A DNA stretch of 64,000 bases, from NCBI GenBank assembly GCA_963841695.1, contig CAWJDQ010000002.1:62001-126000 (forward strand), written 5' to 3'. Below the pieces are notes generated by a model that searched no databases, had not been told where the DNA came from, and worked only from the letters and a program-made list of their open reading frames with translations. The stretch is from RYN-230 sp963841695 (GTDB lineage: Bacteria; Actinomycetota; Actinomycetes; Streptosporangiales; Streptosporangiaceae). The first letter of the stretch is position 1. Every line of letters starts with the position of its first letter. The translations under genes were made by a program, and so were the position numbers. Positions 43,431-53,359 of the stretch are shown in pieces.

Positions 43431-45454
43431 GTGACGACACATGCCATAAAGGGCACGACATCCAATCAGACCACGACACGACGGCCCGGGCTGGATGGGC
43501 TGCGCGCCCTGGCCGTTATCGCGGTCATCGCCTTTCATGAGCAGTTGTCCGCATTTCCCGGGGGATTCCTCGGGGTGGACGTCTTTTTCGTGCTCAGCGG
43601 ATACCTGATCACCGACCTGCTGGTCGCCCACTGGAACCGGGTCGGCCACCTGGACCTGCGCGCGTTCTGGGCCCGGCGGGCGCGCCGGCTCCTGCCCGCC
43701 CTGGCGGTCCTCCTGGTCGCGGTGACCGCGGCCACGGCCGTGATCGAGCCGGGGCAGCTGGCCACGCTGCGGGAGGCGCTGCTCGCCGCCGTCACCTACT
43801 CCAGCAACTGGTGGCAGGCGCTGGCGCACCACTCCTACTTCACCCAGTTCGGGCCGCCGCCGCCGCTCCAGCATCTGTGGTCACTGGCCATCGAGGAGCA
43901 GTTCTACCTGGTGTGGCCGGTGCTCCTGATCGTGATCCTGAAGACATGCCGGTCTGGCCGCCTCCGGGCCGGCCTGGCCTGGCTCGGCGCGGCCCTGTCC
44001 GCCGTGGCCATGATCGCGATCTACGTGCCCGGCACGGACCCGTCCCGGGTGTACTACGGGACCGACACGCACGCGTCGGCCCTGTTCATCGGGTCGGCGC
44101 TGGCGCTGAGCTGGCCACTGCGCCGGCTGCAGGCGCTGAGCCGTGACCGGGCCCGGATCCCCGACGCGCTGGGGCTGGCCGGGATCGCGGTGCTGGCCTG
44201 GGCCGTCGGCCACTTCGCCGGGACCGATCCGGTGCTGTATCCGGCCGGCCTGCTGGTCGCGGCGCTGGCGGCCGGCGCCGTGGTGCTGGCCGCGGCCAGC
44301 CCGGGCCTGGTCAGCTGGGCACTCGGCCAGCCGGTGCTGCGCTGGATCGGGATCAGGTCCTACGGGATCTACCTGTGGCACTGGCCGGTGATCGCGCTGA
44401 CCACGGCGGCGTTCCCGCAGCAGCCCCCGTCGGCCTGGCTCTGGCTGCCCGAGGTGGCGCTCTCCGTCGGGCTCGCCGCGGCGTCCTGGCGGTGGATCGA
44501 GGAACCCATCATCCGGCACGGGTTCCGGGCCACGGTCCGGGCCCGGAGCCGGCTGGTCACCGGGTCCCTGGCCGGGGCGCACCGCTCGCCCGTCCGCGCC
44601 GTGCCCGCGCTCGCGGTGGTGGCCGCCGTGGCCCTGGTCGGGGCGGCGGGCTATGGGCTGCTGCACGCCCATCCGTCCACCGGGCTCGCCGAGCAGATCA
44701 GCGAGGGGGTCAAGGTCAGCCAGCAGGGCCCGGCCGGCTCGCTCCCGCGCCGGCGGCCATGCCCGCCGCGGCCACCGGCGCGGCGAGCACACCGGCCGGT
44801 GCGGCCGCGCCTGCCAGCCCCGCCACCGGGCCGGGCACCGCAGCGGCCGCCAGCCGCCCGCCGGCGACCCCGTCCGCGATCACCGCGGCGGCCAGCCCGG
44901 CCCGGGTGACCGGCTCCGACGTCTTCGCGGTGGGTGACTCCGTCATGCTCGCCTCGGCCGTCCAGCTCGCGTCCGCACTGCCCGGTATCTCCATCGACGC
45001 GCAGGTCAGCCGCCAGGTCAGCGTGGGCCTGTCGATCGTGGCCCGGCGGGCGGCGGCCGGGACACTCCGCCCGGTGGTGGTGTTCGCGCTCGGCACCAAC
45101 GGCACCTTCACCTCCCAGCAGATGCGCCAGCTGGTCCGCGCGGTCGGCCCGCACCGGGACCTGGTGCTGGTCAACACCTACGAGGCCCGGTCCTGGGAGG
45201 TGGGGGTGAACCGGGTCATCGCCGCCGCGGCCCGCCGCTACCCCAACGTGGTCATGGCCAACTGGTTCGCGACCATCGAGCACCGGACCAGCCTGCTGTG
45301 GCCGGACGAGGTGCACCCGCAGCCCAGCGGGGCCCGGCTCTACGCCCGGATGGTCGCCGCGGCGGTCCAGGCCGCCCGCACGGCAGGCCAGGCCGACCCG
45401 GCCACGGCCTCCGGGCTGCCGCCGGGCACCCAGCGCGTCGTGCCCCTCGGCTGA
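43431..45454 (+). pseudogene. Acyltransferase 3 (OafA-like) with SGNH domain, one frameshift
   Basis: Frame 1 (43431-44740) is an acyltransferase-3 protein: RPGLDGLRALAVIAVIAFH, GVDVFFVLSGYLITDLL, FWARRARRLLPAL, LQHLWSLAIEEQFYLVWPV, IGIRSYGIYLWHWPV, and a final membrane helix at 44600. At about 44740 the sensible reading moves to another frame and gives a Pro/Ala linker and an SGNH-like domain (VFAVGDSVMLASAVQL, VFALGTNGTFT, WPDEVHPQPSGARLYARM). The joined protein (about 670 residues) is an OafA-type peptidoglycan or exopolysaccharide O-acetyltransferase. One missing or extra base would restore it. Confidence 0.75.
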
Positions 45455-45519
45455 CCGGCCCCGGCGGCCCCCGGGCCGGGCTGAATGAGCCGGGCGGACG
45501 GTTTTCGTTGCGGAGAATT

Positions 45520-45804
45520 TTAAAACGGTGCGTCCGGATCGGCGGAGTCCGGTGCGCGGGCGGCCACGGCCGCGGCGAGGCGGGCGCGGGCCCCCTCCAG
45601 CCACTGCTCGCAGACGGCGGCCAGCCGCTCCCCGCGCTCCCACAGGTCCAGCGACTGCTCCAGGGTCAGCCCGCCGCCCTCCAGCCGGCGGACCACCTCG
45701 GTGAGCTGGTCGCGGGCCTGCTCGTAGCTGAGTGCGGCGGCCGGGTCATCGCCGGCGGCCGGCTGCGTTCCGCCGGGCCCGGCCGGCTCTGCGTCGGCGC
45801 TCAC
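45520..45804 (-). CDS. xseB: Exodeoxyribonuclease VII small subunit
   Basis: 94 residues from the GTG at 45804. LSYEQARDQLTEVVRRLEGGGLTLEQSLDLWERGERLAAVCEQWLEGARARL is the XseB three-helix signature (shown in parts: SYEQARDQLTEVV, LEGGGLTLEQSLDLWERGE). The start overlaps the tetR stop as GTGA, so translation is coupled. The frame runs upstream into tetR only because stops are rare here. Confidence 0.9.
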   Translation of the reverse strand: MSADAEPAGPGGTQPAAGDDPAAALSYEQARDQLTEVVRRLEGGGLTLEQSLDLWERGERLAAVCEQWLEGARARLAAAVAARAPDSADPDAPF

Positions 45805-46444
45805 GCCATCAAGGTCAGCCGGCTGGTCACGCCCGAGACCCGGGGACTGACCCCGGACAGCACATCGAGCACGCCGCAGGCCAGCCGCCGGGCGTGCGCG
45901 GCGTCCTCGTCCAGCGACACCTCGGCGACCGCGAGCATGAGGGCGCCGGTCATCACGACCGCGACCGCCTCGTCCATCGGGCTCGGCGCTGCGGGCGAAG
46001 AAGTCGGCGTTCCGGCTGGCCCACTCGCGCAGCCGCTGGCGCATGATCAGGTCGAACCCGGGCGGGGCGTCCCCCGAGACGAACAGCCGGGACAGTTCGC
46101 GGTCCGCCAGGCAGCCGTCCAGGTAGGCGCGGGCCGCGGCGAGGAACAGCTGCCGCGGCTCGCTGACGTGGTCCTCGCGCGCGCCGCGGGCCGCCTGGCG
46201 CGCCCGCCAGGCCTGCCCCTGGTGGAACTCCTCGAACAGCGCCACGTACAGGTCGGCCTTGCCGGTGAAGTGGTGGTACAGGCTGCCGACGCTGGCGCCC
46301 GCCCGGGCCACGATCTCGGTGACACCCGGCCTGCGCGTAGCCCGCCGAGATGAACACCTCGCGCGCGGCGGCCAGCAAGGCGGCCCTGGTGGCCGCGCCG
46401 CGATCGGCGGACCGCACGGTAGGCTGCGGACCATCTGCTGTCAT
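45801..46444 (-). pseudogene. TetR-family regulator, two frame breaks
   Basis: Pieces in order: RGAATRAALLAAAREVFISAGYAQAG (from the start at 46444), shift at about 46325, GVTEIVARAGASVGSLYHHF completing the TetR helix-turn-helix, TGKADLYVALFEEFHQ and the ligand domain to ASRNADFFARSAEP, shift at about 45980, then DEAVAVVMTGALMLAVAEVSLDED to a TGA at 45801. Joined it is a normal regulator of about 214 residues. Upstream of xseB and divergent from glpX. Target unknown. Confidence 0.7.
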
Positions 46445-46594
46445 TCGCCTGTCACCGCCTACGCAGCGCTCCCCACGTCTGGCGCCAGGTGTGTCGCCCT
46501 AGGCGACAAGGCTACGCCCGCCCGTCAGGTGCGAGGATCGACGGTACGCGGCGGGACAGGCGAGCGCGGGCACCCAGGGAAGGCGGACGCTGCG

Positions 46595-47655
46595 ATGACC
46601 GAGAACGAGGCAGCGGGCCCGGCCAGGCCCCGACCCGGCCGACCTGACCGCGCCGAGCCGCGACGCACGCGCCCGACCGGAACCTGGCCCTGGAACTGGC
46701 CCGGGTCACCGAGGCGGGGGCGATGGCGGCGGCCCGCTGGGTCGGCCGCGGCGACAAGAACGGCGCGGACGGCGCGGCCGTGCACGCGATGCGGGCCCTG
46801 ATCAACACGGTGTCGATGAACGGCGTGGTGGTCATCGGCGAGGGCGAGAAGGACCATGCGCCCATGCTCTACAACGGCGAGCAGGTCGGCGACGGCACCG
46901 GCCCCGCGTGCGACGTGGCCGTGGACCCGATCGACGGAACCCGGCTGTGCGCCAACGGCATGCCCAACGCGATCTCGGTGCTGGCCGTCAGCGCCCGCGG
47001 GTCCATGTATGACCCCTCCGCCGTGTTCTACATGTCCAAGCTGGTCACCGGCCCCGCCGCGGCGGACGTGGTGGACATCGAGGCCCCGGCGGCCGACAAC
47101 ATCGGCGCCGTGGCCCGGGCCAAGGGCTGCTCACCCTCCGACGTCACCGTGGTCATCCTGGACCGGCCGCGGCACGAGCGGCTGATCGCCGAGGTCCGGG
47201 AGGCCGGGGCGCGGATCAAGCTGATCACCGACGGCGACGTGGCCGGGGCGATCATGGCCGCCCGGGACGGCACCGGGGTGGACCTGCTGCTGGGGGTGGG
47301 CGGCACGCCGGAGGGCATCATCACCGCCTGCGCGATCAAGTGCCTCGGCGGGGTCATCCAGGCCCGCCTCGCCCCGCGGGACGAGGCGGAGCGGGAGAAG
47401 GCGCTGGCCGCCGGCCACGATCTGGCGCACGTGCTGACCACCGACGACCTGGTCACGTCCGAAGACGCGTTCTTCGCGGCCACCGGGATCACCGACGGCG
47501 AGCTGATCGCGGGGGTCCGGTACCGCGGCGGCGGGGCCGTCACCCACTCTCTCGTCATGCGGGCCCGGTCCGGCACCATCCGCAACATCCACAGCGAGCA
47601 CCAGCTGTGGAAGCTGCGCGCGTACAGCTCGATTAACTTCGACAGCCCGACCTAG
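46595..47655 (+). CDS. glpX: Class II fructose-1,6-bisphosphatase, frame break near the N-terminus
   Basis: The long frame (from 46723) holds the conserved enzyme: MAAARWVGRGDKNGADGAAV, VVIGEGEKDHAPMLYNGE, DVAVDPIDGTRLCANGMPNA, LLLGVGGTPEGIITACAIKCLGG and the end LRAYSSINFDSPT. About 40 N-terminal residues are split: MTENEAAGPARPRPGRP from the ATG at 46595, then after a one-base shift near 46670 PDRNLALELARVTEAGA leads straight into the core. Li-insensitive Mg/Mn-dependent FBPase of gluconeogenesis. A housekeeping gene, so the break is probably an error. Ortholog of Rv1099c. Confidence 0.88.
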
Positions 47656-47664
47656 CGCGCGCTG

Positions 47665-47815
47665 TAGCGTAACCCTCGCCCCGGGCTGGCCCGGGGCGGC
47701 AGCCTGTCCAGCGAAGTCCGGTGCAAATCCGGCACTGTCCCGCAACGGTGAAGCCCCTCCGGGGGATGAGTCCGGTCGCCTGGCCTGGCCTGCCGACGAA
47801 CAGCAGTCCTCGGAT
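47665..47815 (+). promoter_or_regulatory. Cobalamin riboswitch
   Basis: Contains the B12-box-like core: AAGTCCGGTGCAAATCCGGC, CTGTCCCGCAACGGTGAAGC (47731-47752), then GATGAGTCCGG (47765-47775) and the closing GCCTGCC (47789-47795). These are the conserved segments of AdoCbl riboswitches, in the right order. It precedes the Ni/Co permease start (47833) directly, so cobalamin should repress this transporter, which makes cobalt the likely main substrate. Confidence 0.9.
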
Positions 47816-47832
47816 GAAGGGCGGTTCGGTCG

Positions 47833-48993
47833 ATGACAGGCGCCATGCCCACGTCACGCTGGCACAAATTCCGCACGGAGCTGTCGCTGCGCGAGCAGGG
47901 CCGGCTGGTGGCGATGTTCGTGTTCATCCTGGCCGTCAACGCGGCCGGCTGGGGCATCTACGTGCTGTGCGTGATGCCGCACCACTTCAACTACCAGGGC
48001 GTCGGCGGCAGCCGGGGGCTGGGCGTCGGGCTCGGGGTCGCCATCACGGCCTGGTTCCTGGGTTTCCGGCACGCGTTCGACGCCGACCACATCTCCTGCA
48101 TCGACAACACCACCCGCAAGCTGATGGCCGACGGTAAGCGCCCGCTCGGCAGCGGCTTCTTCTTCTCCTTCGGCCACTCCACGATCGTCGTCGCGGTCGG
48201 CGTGGGCATCACGTTCGCCGCCCGGGCCGTGTTCGGCGCGGTAGTGAACCCTGGCTCCACCTACGAGACGGCCGGCGGGGCCGCGGGGACGCTGGTGTCG
48301 GCCGGATTCCTGTACCTGATCGCCGTGCTCAACCTGATCGTGCTCGCGGGCATCGCCAGGGTCTTCCGGGAGATGCGCCACGGCAGCTACGACGAGCAGG
48401 AGCTCGAGGCCCAGCTGCAGGCCCGCGGGCTGATGTACCGGTTCTTCGGCCGGTTCATGAAGTCCATCAACCACACCTGGCAGCTCTACTTCGTCGGCCT
48501 GGTCTTCGGCATCGGCTTCGACACCGCCACCGAGGTCGTGCTGCTCTCCGCGACCGCCTACGCGGCGATCCAGGGGCTGCCGTACTACGCCGTGCTCGCG
48601 CTGCCGTTCTTGTTCTCCGGCGGCATGATGCTGTTCGACACGCTCGACGGGTGCTTCATGAACTTCGCCTACGGCTGGGCCTTCGCCCGGCCGGTGCGCA
48701 AGGTCTACTACAACCTGGTCATCACCGGGCTGTCCATCGGCGCGGCCTTCATCATCGGCACCATCGAGATCCTCGGCATCCTGAGCACCGAAGCCCACCT
48801 GCGCGGCGGCTTCTGGTCGGTGATGGCCAACTTCAACATCAACGTCGCCGGGTTCTGCATCGCCGCGCTGTTCGTCACGGTGTGGGCGGCCGCCCTCGCC
48901 TACTGGCGCCTGGGCGGCGTCGAGGCCCGCTGGGGATCGGCCGTCCCGGCTGCGCCAGCGCCGGAGCCGGGGATGGCGGCCAGCGAGAAGTAA
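47833..48993 (+). CDS. HoxN/HupN/NixA-family nickel/cobalt permease, B12-controlled
   Basis: 386 residues, eight predicted membrane helices. Signature of the family: GFRHAFDADHISCIDNTTRK (about 78-97) with the metal-binding His/Asp, FFFSFGHSTIVVAVGVG, and GIGFDTATEVVLL; a cytoplasmic loop (FREMRHGSYDEQELEAQLQARG) links the halves. Energised by the proton gradient, it imports Co2+ and/or Ni2+. The riboswitch upstream links it to cobalamin synthesis. Paralog of the gene at 49163. Confidence 0.93.
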   Translation: MTGAMPTSRWHKFRTELSLREQGRLVAMFVFILAVNAAGWGIYVLCVMPHHFNYQGVGGSRGLGVGLGVAITAWFLGFRHAFDADHISCIDNTTRKLMADGKRPLGSGFFFSFGHSTIVVAVGVGITFAARAVFGAVVNPGSTYETAGGAAGTLVSAGFLYLIAVLNLIVLAGIARVFREMRHGSYDEQELEAQLQARGLMYRFFGRFMKSINHTWQLYFVGLVFGIGFDTATEVVLLSATAYAAIQGLPYYAVLALPFLFSGGMMLFDTLDGCFMNFAYGWAFARPVRKVYYNLVITGLSIGAAFIIGTIEILGILSTEAHLRGGFWSVMANFNINVAGFCIAALFVTVWAAALAYWRLGGVEARWGSAVPAAPAPEPGMAASEK

Positions 48994-49086
48994 CGCCGGA
49001 TGGCCGGACGTCGCGGTACTGCGGGTAAGCGTGCACGTCCGGGCTCAGGCCCCCGGCCTGGGCCAGTTACTGCGACAATCAGGTAC

Positions 49087-49115
49087 TTGCGACCTATTCG
49101 CATCTGGGTTAGCGT
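49087..49115 (+). promoter_or_regulatory. Promoter with metal-regulator-like dyad
   Basis: TTGCGA (49087-49092), 17 bases, TAGCGT (49110-49115). The dyad TGCGA-CCTAT-TCGCA (49088-49102) covers the -35 and half the spacer. Nickel regulators of the Fur family (Nur) bind TTGCAA-type dyads with a 5-base centre, so this is a candidate operator. There is no cobalamin riboswitch here. Confidence 0.5.
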
Positions 49116-49162
49116 GCGGGCACAGACGGGGCCGGGTGTGTGGTGAGCGAGAGGGCTGGGCC

Positions 49163-50285
49163 ATGTCGGGCAAGACCGTGACGCAGCTACCCACGATGAG
49201 CATGTACCAGATGTTCCGGGAGTCGTTCCACACGATGACCCCGGTGGAGCGGCGCCGGGTGATCGGCATGTACGGCTCGATTCTGCTGCTGCACGCGCTC
49301 GGCTTCTTCGTCTTCATCGCCTACGTGCTGCCGGCCCACTACAAGCTGTTCGGCATCGGCCTGTCCATCACCGCCTACACCCTCGGCCTGCGGCACGCCT
49401 TCGACGCCGACCACATCTCGGCGATCGACAACACCACCCGCAAGGCGATGAACCAGCGGAACGAGTTCGTCAACCGCACCGCAGCGAACCAGCCGCCGGG
49501 CAAGGTTGCGCCGCGGCCGTTCGGGTTCGGCTACTTCTTCTCCCTCGGCCACTCCACGATTGTGGTCGCGATCGGCGTCGGGATCATCATCGCCGAGAAG
49601 ACGGTCCTGCCCGCGGTGACGCACTCCAACTCCTCGCTGGAATCGTTCGGTGGCACCTTCGGCACGATCGTGTCCGCGGCGTTCTTGTTCCTGATCGGCC
49701 TGCTCAACCTGATCATCCTCGGCGGCATCATCGCGGAGTGGGTGGTTTGTTTTGGTGGTGTGGGGTGGGTGTCGGGTGTTCGGCATGGGTTTCGACACCG
49801 CGACCGAGGTCGCGCTGCTGACCACCACGGCGCTGCTGGCTTCCGAGCACATCCCCTGGCAGGCCATCCTGGCGCTGCCGATCCTGTTCACCGCCGGGAT
49901 GAGCCTGATGGACACCTCCGACGGCATGTTCATGAACCTGGCCTACGGCTGGGCGTTTTTCAACCCGGTCCGCAAGGTCTACTACAACCTGGCCATCACC
50001 GGCCTGTCCGTGGCCATCTGCTTTTTCATCGGCGCGATCGAGACCCTCAGCCTGGTCCCCCTGGAAGTCCACGGCGTCAGCCAGACCAGCGGCTTCTGGG
50101 GCTTCATGTACAACTTCAACATCAACACCGCCGGGTTCGTCATCGTCGGCATGTTCATCCTCACCTGGGCCGCCGCCATGCTTATCTGGCGCTACGGCCA
50201 CATCGAGGAGAAATGGACCGCCCGCCTCCAGGGCGGGTCCGCAGGAACACCCCCGTCGCCGCCGTGGACCGAAGCTCCCGGGTAA
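49163..50285 (+). pseudogene. Second HoxN/NixA-type Ni/Co permease, internal loss and frame break
   Basis: Frame 1 (49163-49740): LGLRHAFDADHISAIDNTTRK and YFFSLGHSTIVVAIGVG, to LINLIILGGIIAEW. Frame 2 (49780-50285): VFGMGFDTATEVALLTTTALL to the end. Compared with the gene at 47833 about 50 residues are missing between them (the cytoplasmic loop and the next helix). In their place is a strand of almost pure G and T (49738-49775), quite unlike the rest of the window. Either a deletion with filler sequence or an assembly artefact. Confidence 0.75.
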
Positions 50286-50297
50286 GCCAGGCGGCGG

Positions 50298-50894
50298 CTA
50301 GCGCGGGCGGCGGTTGAACAGGCCGGGCCGGCGCGGGCGGGGGGTGCGGACGTGGATGCGGCCCAGCAGGGTCAGCGTGTGCAGCTCGATGACCGGGGTC
50401 CCGGGCGGGACCGCGGGTTCCGGGCGCGGGTCGGGCGCGGCCCCGGGCAGCGCCGCGGAGAGGTTGCGGGTGATGACCGTGACCCCGGACGGCACCAGCA
50501 GGTTCACCTGGCCGCCCAGCGCGCTGGCGTACATCCGGGTGCGCTGCCCCTGCAGCAGCGCTTCGCGCAGGTCCAGCACGACCTGGCCGCCGATGGCCGT
50601 CACGACCAGCCGGTCCGGCACGACCCACCGGCCCTCCCGCCGCTCGGTCGCGAAGAAGGCGGTCACCGCGCGGGAGTTGTCCAGCCGCAGCGGCTGGGCG
50701 CCGGGCAGGGCCAGGTCGTCGGTCAGCCCGGCCAGGTCGCCCAGGGTCCGGGCGGTGTACGCCCGCTGCACCCGGTGCGCATGCTCCTCCAGCGTGATCC
50801 GCCCGTCCCCGGCGGCCTCGGCGAGCAGGGCGACCACGCGCTCCCGGTCAGCGTCCGAGGCACGCAGGTCACGCGGGCTCTGCCGGGGATTCAC
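50298..50894 (-). CDS. DUF1707 SHOCT-like domain protein
   Basis: 198 residues. The first 60 are a DUF1707 domain: LRASDADRERVVALLAEAAGDGR, then ITLEEHAHRVQRAYTARTLGDLAGLTDDL in parts. The rest is a beta-rich DUF4097/LiaF-like C-terminus (TERREGRWVVPDRLVVTAIGGQVVLDLREA, VNLLVPSGVTVITR). No membrane helix is visible. Such proteins are common in actinomycetes; function unknown. AGGAGG abuts the GTG start with almost no spacing. Confidence 0.8.
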   Translation of the reverse strand: MNPRQSPRDLRASDADRERVVALLAEAAGDGRITLEEHAHRVQRAYTARTLGDLAGLTDDLALPGAQPLRLDNSRAVTAFFATERREGRWVVPDRLVVTAIGGQVVLDLREALLQGQRTRMYASALGGQVNLLVPSGVTVITRNLSAALPGAAPDPRPEPAVPPGTPVIELHTLTLLGRIHVRTPRPRRPGLFNRRPR

Positions 50895-51047
50895 CCTCCT
50901 GACGATAGCCGCCTTGACGCCCGGACGGCACGATCCCTACCCTGACCGCACGGACCCGGCCCTGACCGCCCGGCGTCAGCCCGGGTGAGGGGCAGGCGCC
51001 CGGCCGCGGCCAGCACCGCCGGCGGCCCGCAAGCCTGGGAGCGGCGC

Positions 51048-53333
51048 ATGAAGCTGGACGGCACGGATCCGCGGCAGGCCGGCGACCGCCGGGGGCGGAT
51101 GGCGACCAGCGCCGCGTTCTTCGTCCAGGGCCTCTGCTTCGCGGTGGTGGTCACCCGGGTCTCCGTCCTGCAGACCAAGTTCCACCTGTCCAACGGGCAG
51201 CTCACGCTGGTCCTGCTCATCGTCCCGGTCATCGCCGGGGTGGGCAGCGTGATCTCCGGCCCGCTGGCGGCCCGGCTGGGCAGCGGCACCGTCCTGCGCG
51301 TGGCCCAGCCGCTGGTCTGCCTGAGCCTGCCGGCCATCGGGTTCGCCAGCACCCGGCCCGAGCTGTACGTATCGGTGGGCCTGTTCGGGCTGTTCCTCGG
51401 TGCGGTGGACGCGACCATGAACATGCAGGGCGCGATCACCGAGAAACGGTACGGCTACAGCGTGATCAACGCGTTCTACGGCTTCTGGAGCGCGGCGGGG
51501 ATCCTCGGCGGCTTGTGGAACGCGGCCGCCGGGAAGCTTGGCCTGTCCCTGGGCGTGGCGTTCACCGTCGCCGGGGTGGCCGGGCTGGCTGGCGCGCTGG
51601 TCCTCGGGCCCAGCCTGTTCGGCAAGGCGGCCGACGTCGCGCCGCCGTCCGAGGCCGCCGCGAAGAAGGCCGGCATCCAGATCCCGTGGCGGCCGATCAT
51701 CTTCATCGGCGTGGCCATGTGCTGCATGTACATCGGCGACGCGGCCGTGTCCAACTTCAGCTCGGTCTACATGTCCAAGGTCCAGCACGGCAGCAAGGCG
51801 GTACTCCCGCTGGCGTTCGCGGCCTACCAGACGATGATGGTGGTGGGCCGGGCCGTCGGTGACCACACCGTGCGGCGGTTCGGCCCCGCGGCGGTGGTGC
51901 GGACCGGGGCCCTGGTGGCCGGGCTGGGCCTGCTGGGTGTCGTGCTGGCCCCCTCCCCCGCCCTGGCCATCGCCGCCTTCGCCGTGACCGGCCTGGGTTT
52001 CTGCGTGGTCCCGCCGATGTGCTTCTCGGCCACCTCGAAGCTCGATCCCACCGGGTCGGGCATCGCGATCTCGCGGGTCAACCTGTTCAACTACGCCGGC
52101 TTCGTGCTCGGCGCCGCGCTGGTCGGCGGGATCGCGGGCGGGGTGGGCGGCTCCGCGGGCTGGCGGGCCGCTTACGCCGCGCCACTCGTGCTGACCCTGG
52201 TCATCATCGCGCTGGCCGGCGGGTTCGAGCCGGGCCGGGTCCGCGGGCCGCGGAACGAGGCGGCCAGCACCGCCGGGGCCGGCTCCCGCCGCCGGCTGAG
52301 CCCCGGGAACCGCCGGTGGCCGGATGCTGACCCCACCCGCTGGCCTGCCCGAGGCCTGCCTGGGCTGGCCCTGGAGCAGCACTGGGGTATCCGCGCCGCC
52401 TCGGTGGCCTACCGGGCCGTCGGCTGGGGGAGTCACCACTGGGCGGTGTCCGGCGAGGACGGGTCAGCGTGGTTCGTCACCGCCGATGAGCTCGAGAACA
52501 AACGGCTGACCCAGGCCGAGCCGCTGGCCGCGGGGTTCCGGCGGCTGCGCGCGGCGCTGGCCGCGGCCACGGACCTGAGGGACTGCGGGCGGACCTTCGT
52601 GGTGGCCCCGGTTCCCACCGGGGACGGCGAGCCACTCGCGCGGGTCGCCGCCCGGTTCGGCGTCGCGGTCTATCCGTTCACCGCGGGGCAGAGCTTCGAC
52701 TGGGCAGAGTTCTCCTCACCGGAGCACCGGCGCGCCGTGCTCGGCCTGGTGGCGGCCACGCACACCGCCCCGCCCGCGGCCCGGCGGCGGGCGCACGCCG
52801 ACGACTTCCGCGTGCCGCACCGGGACGCGCTGGAGGCCGCCTGCCAGCGGGGCGGTGACCCGCCCGACCGGGGGCCGTACTCGCGCCCGGCCGCGCGCCT
52901 GATCCGGCAGCATGCCGCGCCCCTCCGGCAGCTGCTCGCCCGCTACGACCAGCTCGTGGCGGCCGCCCGGGCCCGGTCCTCCCCGGCCGTGCTCACCCAC
53001 GGCGAGCCGCATCCCGGCAACACCATGCGGACCGCCGGCGGCTGGGTCCTCATCGACTGGGACACCGCGCTGGCCGCCCCGCCCGAGCGTGACCTGTGGA
53101 GCCTCGACCCCGGCGACGGGTCCATCCTGGACGCCTACGCCGGGCTGACCGGCGTCACCCCGCAGCCCCTGATGCTGGGTCTGTACCGGCTGCGCTGGGA
53201 CATCGCCGACATCGCCGTGGACGTCAGCCGGTTCCGCCGGGCGCACACCGGGACCGCGGAAGACGACCAGGCCTTCGGGTTCCTGAGCTCCCTGGTCAGG
53301 CAGGCCAGCGACGAGGTCGGCCGCGGCGGGTAG
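51048..53333 (+). CDS. MFS transporter and APH-like phosphotransferase in one ORF
   Basis: 761 residues from the ATG at 51048. Residues 1-410 are a 12-helix MFS protein (ATSAAFFVQGLCFAVVVTRVS, AVDATMNMQGAITEKRYGYS, VINAFYGFWSAAG) of the FucP/YbjJ-like type. Residues 440-760 are an aminoglycoside-phosphotransferase fold: GWGSHHWAV, catalytic LTHGEPHPGNTM (HGE in place of HGD) and VLIDWDTALAAPPERDLW. A second ATG at 52324 in another frame reads MLTPPAGLPEACLG, a better N-terminus for the APH part. Two genes joined by a frame break at about 52364 is therefore as likely as a true fusion. Confidence 0.72.
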   Translation: MKLDGTDPRQAGDRRGRMATSAAFFVQGLCFAVVVTRVSVLQTKFHLSNGQLTLVLLIVPVIAGVGSVISGPLAARLGSGTVLRVAQPLVCLSLPAIGFASTRPELYVSVGLFGLFLGAVDATMNMQGAITEKRYGYSVINAFYGFWSAAGILGGLWNAAAGKLGLSLGVAFTVAGVAGLAGALVLGPSLFGKAADVAPPSEAAAKKAGIQIPWRPIIFIGVAMCCMYIGDAAVSNFSSVYMSKVQHGSKAVLPLAFAAYQTMMVVGRAVGDHTVRRFGPAAVVRTGALVAGLGLLGVVLAPSPALAIAAFAVTGLGFCVVPPMCFSATSKLDPTGSGIAISRVNLFNYAGFVLGAALVGGIAGGVGGSAGWRAAYAAPLVLTLVIIALAGGFEPGRVRGPRNEAASTAGAGSRRRLSPGNRRWPDADPTRWPARGLPGLALEQHWGIRAASVAYRAVGWGSHHWAVSGEDGSAWFVTADELENKRLTQAEPLAAGFRRLRAALAAATDLRDCGRTFVVAPVPTGDGEPLARVAARFGVAVYPFTAGQSFDWAEFSSPEHRRAVLGLVAATHTAPPAARRRAHADDFRVPHRDALEAACQRGGDPPDRGPYSRPAARLIRQHAAPLRQLLARYDQLVAAARARSSPAVLTHGEPHPGNTMRTAGGWVLIDWDTALAAPPERDLWSLDPGDGSILDAYAGLTGVTPQPLMLGLYRLRWDIADIAVDVSRFRRAHTGTAEDDQAFGFLSSLVRQASDEVGRGG

Positions 53334-53359
53334 CCCGCCGGTCAGTCGGGGGGCTCGGC

